Assembly (NCBI RefSeq): GCF_047948215.1
Contig: NC_134456.1
Span: forward strand, 76,746,515-76,810,514
DNA from: Lycorma delicatula
Taxonomy: Eukaryota > Arthropoda > Insecta > Hemiptera > Fulgoridae
DNA length: 64,000 nt
Reading direction: 5' to 3'
Positions 56,501 to 62,500 of the stretch are shown one piece after another; positions within the stretch are counted from its first letter, which is position 1; each line of letters opens with the position of its first letter. The position numbers and the translations under genes are program-made. Below the pieces are notes generated by a model, which saw only the letters and a program-made list of their open reading frames with translations, was not told where the DNA came from and did not search any database.

Positions 56501-59500
56501 TTGAATTTATTTCCGAGGAAGTGGAATTTAATTAGTTTACAGCTTCCTTTCACTCATCTCTTCTTATCTGATCTTCATTATCATTCCTTCTGGTTTTAAA
56601 TTTTTTCCTTTACAAATTTAACAAACATACAAAGATAGTGGTCAGATCCCAATTCTGGTCAGTCCTTTTCACATCTTTAAATCTCTGACAAACTTAAAAT
56701 TCTGTACAATTATGCAGTTGTCTATTACTATTTGTCAAGTTAGTGATTTTACAATAAGGATGGATATCTTTACATATAAACTTTATGTTGGTTTAATGAA
56801 GTTACTGCCTACACAGAATGGCACAGTATTTCACCATTACAATTAAGATACTCTTAGTCAACCAATGACCCCCAACCAAAGGTGCTGGTCACCAAAAATC
56901 ATAACCTCACTTAAACTATCATCCATCTTGTTTTCCATGTTGCATTATCATGAGTATAATCAAATAACCACTAAGGTAACAAAAATTAAAATTACTCAAA
57001 TAAAAATTAAAATGATAACATACAAAATAATAATGGAAACTTCCTAGACTAAGTCTAAAAATAATAGATTTGCTTACCTTCTTTTATAAATGCCCTCTAT
57101 CTCTGTCAAAACAGTCTCCTTGGGAGCACATACATTGATATCAAAGCCTCTTCTGCCCTGAAAAGCATTTGTGAAATCCCTTCTCTGAATGGCATCCAGC
57201 ACCACCTAAAATTTCTTTTTGAAGTCGTCTAAAGTGTCAAAGCAGTTGTCTTTCAGCTTCAATTTTAGTTTGAGAAACAAATAAAGGTTACAGGGGGCTA
57301 GCTGTACAACTTTCATTTCTGATTATGATCCTAGAGGTGAAAGTAGGAGCATTGTTAGCCATGTCATGAAGTTCACAACACACTAACACGCTGCTGCTTT
57401 TGATCAAGTGACAGGGACTGAAAGACAAACTTTACAGTGATAGACCATGTTTAAAATCTCAGCTAACATTTTTTGTCAAGTTCAACAACCAATCAACCAT
57501 GTCACACAAGCTCTGGATTGTTAAGTTATGCTTCTCATGGATGAATCACTAAATTTTTTTCACATTTAGTGGTGTATTGTGCTTGCGAGGTTACCAGAAT
57601 GATCACTGTTTTCAAGTTACATTCTACTAACCTTTTTCTTTTTTCTGTTTAGCCTCCGGTAACTACCGTTTAGATAATACTTCAGAGGATGAATGAGGAT
57701 GATATGTATGAGTGCAAATGAAGTGTAGTCTTGTACATTCTCAGTTCGACCATTCCTGAGATGTGTGGTTAATTGAGATCCAACCACCAAAGAACACTGG
57801 TATCCACGATCTAGTATTCAAATTTGTATAAAAATAACTGGCTTTACTAGGACTTCAATGCTGGAACTCTCGACTACCAAATCAGCTGATTTGGGAAGAC
57901 GCGTTTACCACTAGACCAACCCGGTGGGTTACATTCTACTAACCTAGAATGAGCATGCCATTAAAGAATCTGTGTTCAAGCAGATAAATCTTCATTATAA
58001 ACTTCATAAAGTATTTTTAAGCTTCACACAAATTTTTTTGCAAACTTGTTGCTCAAATTTATAGGCTGTTGCAGTTAAGTAATACTGCAAGGTTATGAAA
58101 TTGTATCTCTAACTTGAGAATATGTACACATGGCACACTTGGCAAACTGACAGAATAGGCTTGTTTGTATCCTGTACAGTACTGTCACTGTTCAGGAGCA
58201 GATCTAGAGTCTAGAAACATTCTGATATTACCTCTTACTAACACTACATTAGAATCCCTTAAACAATGTTTTACGTAGAATCAAAAGCTGGAAGATAACC
58301 TTACATGATCTCTTTACAAAGCAGGTTCAAAATGTTACTGGAATTGCCTGATACGTTTAAAATAGCAATTGTAATAAGGAGATTTTTTATTTTTATATTG
58401 GCAGCACTCATGACATGACATAGACATGAAATAAGTTTCCTGTTTTGTATACAATACTAAATTGTTAAAAATATATTAATATTATTATTAACATTACCGA
58501 TTAGGAGCATCATCTTCGTTACTCGATGTTGATATGGATTCTTGATTTTCAACTTGAGTTCCATAACCACAGTCAGACAGTTCTGATGATGCACATTCCT
58601 TCTTTACGATTCCTGTTCCGGCACTTGTACTAGTTCCTCCTTCACTACTAGTCCACGACCACATGCTATGATGACTCTGTCAACAGATTTTATAGTCCTA
58701 ATCAGCTTCAAATGGAAGCTAAAAAAAATGTGTAAAACTGGTGCATTAGACCAAAAGAAAAATAATTAAATTATGATAACATGAAACATATTTTACACTC
58801 AATAACAATTATTTACATGTTAATTTAATTAATCACTAGCGCTTAACCTCGCAATAATGCTACACACTGTTACAATTATTATTATAAATTATTACACTGT
58901 CTAAATTTTTTGATACATTTCATCAGCACTTACTGAAGTAATTATAAAAGGTTATATTCAATTATAAAAGGCTTATTCTTCAGCTCAAAAATACCCCTAA
59001 AAATGACTTAAAGTTTTCATTAAATTAAATTTTTAGTCATTAAATTTTTCATATGTTATAATTTTTTGCAAAAATGACTTTAAACAACATAGAGAAATTT
59101 GGTAATGATGATTTGGGTATGATGGTAAGTTAAGACTGCAAGACTCTTTAATTTAAATCATACGACGCCGCAATCCTGACTTATGAATCAGAGACTTGGA
59201 CATGGGAGGATACGTTAAAAAACAGAAAACAGGCTACCAAAATGAAATTTAAGAGAAGAATATTAGGAAAACTAGCATCGATAGAGTATAATGATATGAT
59301 AAGAAGGGAAGTTGGAATCGAAAGCTTATTAGAGGAAACTGAGAGAGGTAAATTAAGTCAGTATGGTCTGGTAAACAGAATGGGAAATGAGACTGCCAAA
59401 GAAAATTCTTCTGTACAGAGAAACTGTGAGAGATGGAGAAGGAGACCAAGGGAAAGGTGGGTTAAGAATGTGATGCAGGGAAAGCAGTAAGGGAATGATG

Positions 59501-62500
59501 GTGTATGGGGAGGGAGTGATGGTGGAAGATGATGGTAAATGACATAACCCAAGTTAACTAGGATAATGGGAATGGACAATGATGATGATGATGATGATGA
59601 ATTCTTTGCAACAGCCTATGATTTCAGTCGCAATTTTGCATTTGGTTATGCTTAAGCCAACCATTTTTAAGAAGAGTAATTAAATTAAGCCCAATAACAA
59701 AATTAATATGTCTGTGAAGTTTATGTTTCAAAGTACATTTTAATAATTAAAGATACTGGACTGTGCATTTCAAATCAGACGAATTTATTTATTTTGATAA
59801 AGAGTTTGGTCTTTTAACCTCTATTCTTCTACTTTAAAATGATGCACCTGAAAATCCTGGATGCATCTAATTCTTATTAGAGTATACAAAAAGAGACCTG
59901 CTTAAAATCATAGATGAGATAGTTGGTAGTAGAATATCTCTTGACAAAAGCATGAGTATCAGATAGGTTCTGAGCAAGATAATAAATTCCCTACCTATCC
60001 TGATTGAAAGTAATCTCTAAAAATGTATTGCCTCTTCTTCTGCCCTCTTAATTCATTACCTTGCTTCCCTTCTTCTGTGGATGGTATCATGGTATGTATT
60101 TATTTAGCCAGCTAAATTTAATTTTCTACTGTACACCTTTTATCAGCCAACAGGATAGCCATTTCTTTCATAGGACTCACTGAAGTGATGAATCTGCCAA
60201 TGGAGTTTTGGTTAAGCCAAATGAATGATAGAGGTAATAACTGAATAACATTTTCTGGTAGATGTGAACCAGAAGGCCCTTCTAAGATTTAAAATCTAAA
60301 AAATCAAGCAGCAATCTAAAAAAATCAATTTGGAAGAATAAAAGCAGCAATCATTTGTACCAGGCTTCATAAGCAAATTGTTTTTAAGATATGAAGAAGT
60401 TTAAATTACATCAAAATTTATATGATATCAAAAATATAATCACTGATAAAATTAATGTAATAATAGAAATACTAATGATTTAATTTTAATTTTTATTTTA
60501 CTTGAGTATATGTTCTATAATTTGCTTCTGAGTAATATTATGACCAAGTTCATAAATAATCTGAAAAGATACACTCTGTCAAAGACATAAGATAAATAAT
60601 TATTTATTACTAGGAGCATTTAACAATTTGTTTTTTTTTACTTCTATTAATGCTATTTTATTCACTATCTAAGAACTTAAATAGTATAGTACTTAGATAC
60701 TCGCATTCAGGTATACATAAATAAATTATATTGCTTTGACAATTGCAGTACAAAGTTTTCTTTAAATATTAACTGAGCTCTATAATCTAAGAAATATAAC
60801 AATTACAATAACATAAGATACAAAGTTTATCACAATTGGGCAGCCTAAAAAAGTAAGGAGTAAAGCGTTTCTCACAGAAATAAGCGCCGCTTCCCATAAG
60901 GACTGCATGTATAATGAGAGAACACAACTCTTGGTAGCAGTAGTACCTTTTATTTTTGTTTATTTTATAAACAGACTTTTTTGGCAATTATAGATAAGGA
61001 TTAAAATAGTACTGTGAATAATTTATTCATTTTTTTTTTACTTTTTAGAAAAAGAAAAATAATTTACTTGTACATTATATTTTCTTACAGAGTAAATCTT
61101 TTGAATTAATAAGATAAATTAAATGAAAAATTAACTACGTAAAAATTAAACTAATCAACTAAATAAAAAAATTATCATATATTTTTTACATTTTAACATA
61201 CCTTAGCATCAAAATGATTTACATCAGTAGCTTCACTGGTTCTTTCCTTTTTTCCTTGAGATTTATTAGATATAAAATGCTTTCGATTTGATGACTGAAT
61301 TTTGCGATCTGCTATTCTACAGGAATTAAAACCCTAAAAATATTTAAACTATATTAAAAAATGAATATGTAAACTGGACTAAAGTAATTTACATGTTTTC
61401 ACTTGTAAATATGATAAAATTATTGATTAAAAAGAAGAAAATCACTTATGTATGATCAGCTAACTAATAACATTGAGAAACTAGTGAAATTCTTTTATTT
61501 ACAAAGTTAGATAAGAAAATGAAATTAATTTTTAATAACCTCCAACACGCCCAACAGCATATGAGAATATTCAGAATAAGGCTAAGCATGATTAGAAAAA
61601 TTACTTTTTCACAGTTGGCAGCACTACCATGCTATCATGGTCTACTTATACAGTAGTAGGCTACTGTATAAGTTAAACACAGTAGTAGGCTACTGAGTTT
61701 ACTAGGCTTCTGTTGTAGTGAATTATAAAATGACCATATCATTTAAATTACAAATCCCACCAACTGCATACAGAAATATAAGTTTTATAATATAATTCTT
61801 CAGTGCAACAGGAAAAAGCTATTGCTAAAATTCACTACCAAATGGTATCTGTCTAGGATAAATATGGTATGATTAGGGAAAACATGACAAAATGGTGTCA
61901 TAAATTTAAAATAGGAAAAAGTGATATTTATGTTTAGAAAAATAAATATTTGTGAATATGCAAATTCACAGAACCAAAATTCACAAATTATACAAACAAT
62001 TTATTTTAATGTAATTATAGAATTAAATACCAACTGAAGATGTGGGATCCCATGAAAATTGATTCTTAGAATTAATATGGTAAGTTTAACTTATCTATTT
62101 ATTTACTGTGTTTTTTGGTGATTTAAATTTTGTTTAATATTTTATTAGCACAGTGGTCAATATGTTAATGAATGACTTCAATTTTCAGAAATAAAAAAAT
62201 ATAAGTAAATATATAAAATTGCATGCTTCAATGTAATTTGATACAGAATGTTTTTTACCAGTTTATTTTCATCAGTCATACCTCTAACAATGAATAAGAA
62301 AATCAACAGAAGACAAGTAGGATGGGAATTAAATGTTAATAAAAATGCTACAGACTGGACTGAGTAAAAGTAATTTACTCAGTTTTATGAAAAAAAGTAT
62401 AAAATCTATTTAGTATTTTATACTTTTTTTCATAAAACAGTATATTAAGAAACAATTTAGAACACAGTTTTACATCCAAATAATTAATGAAACAAATATT

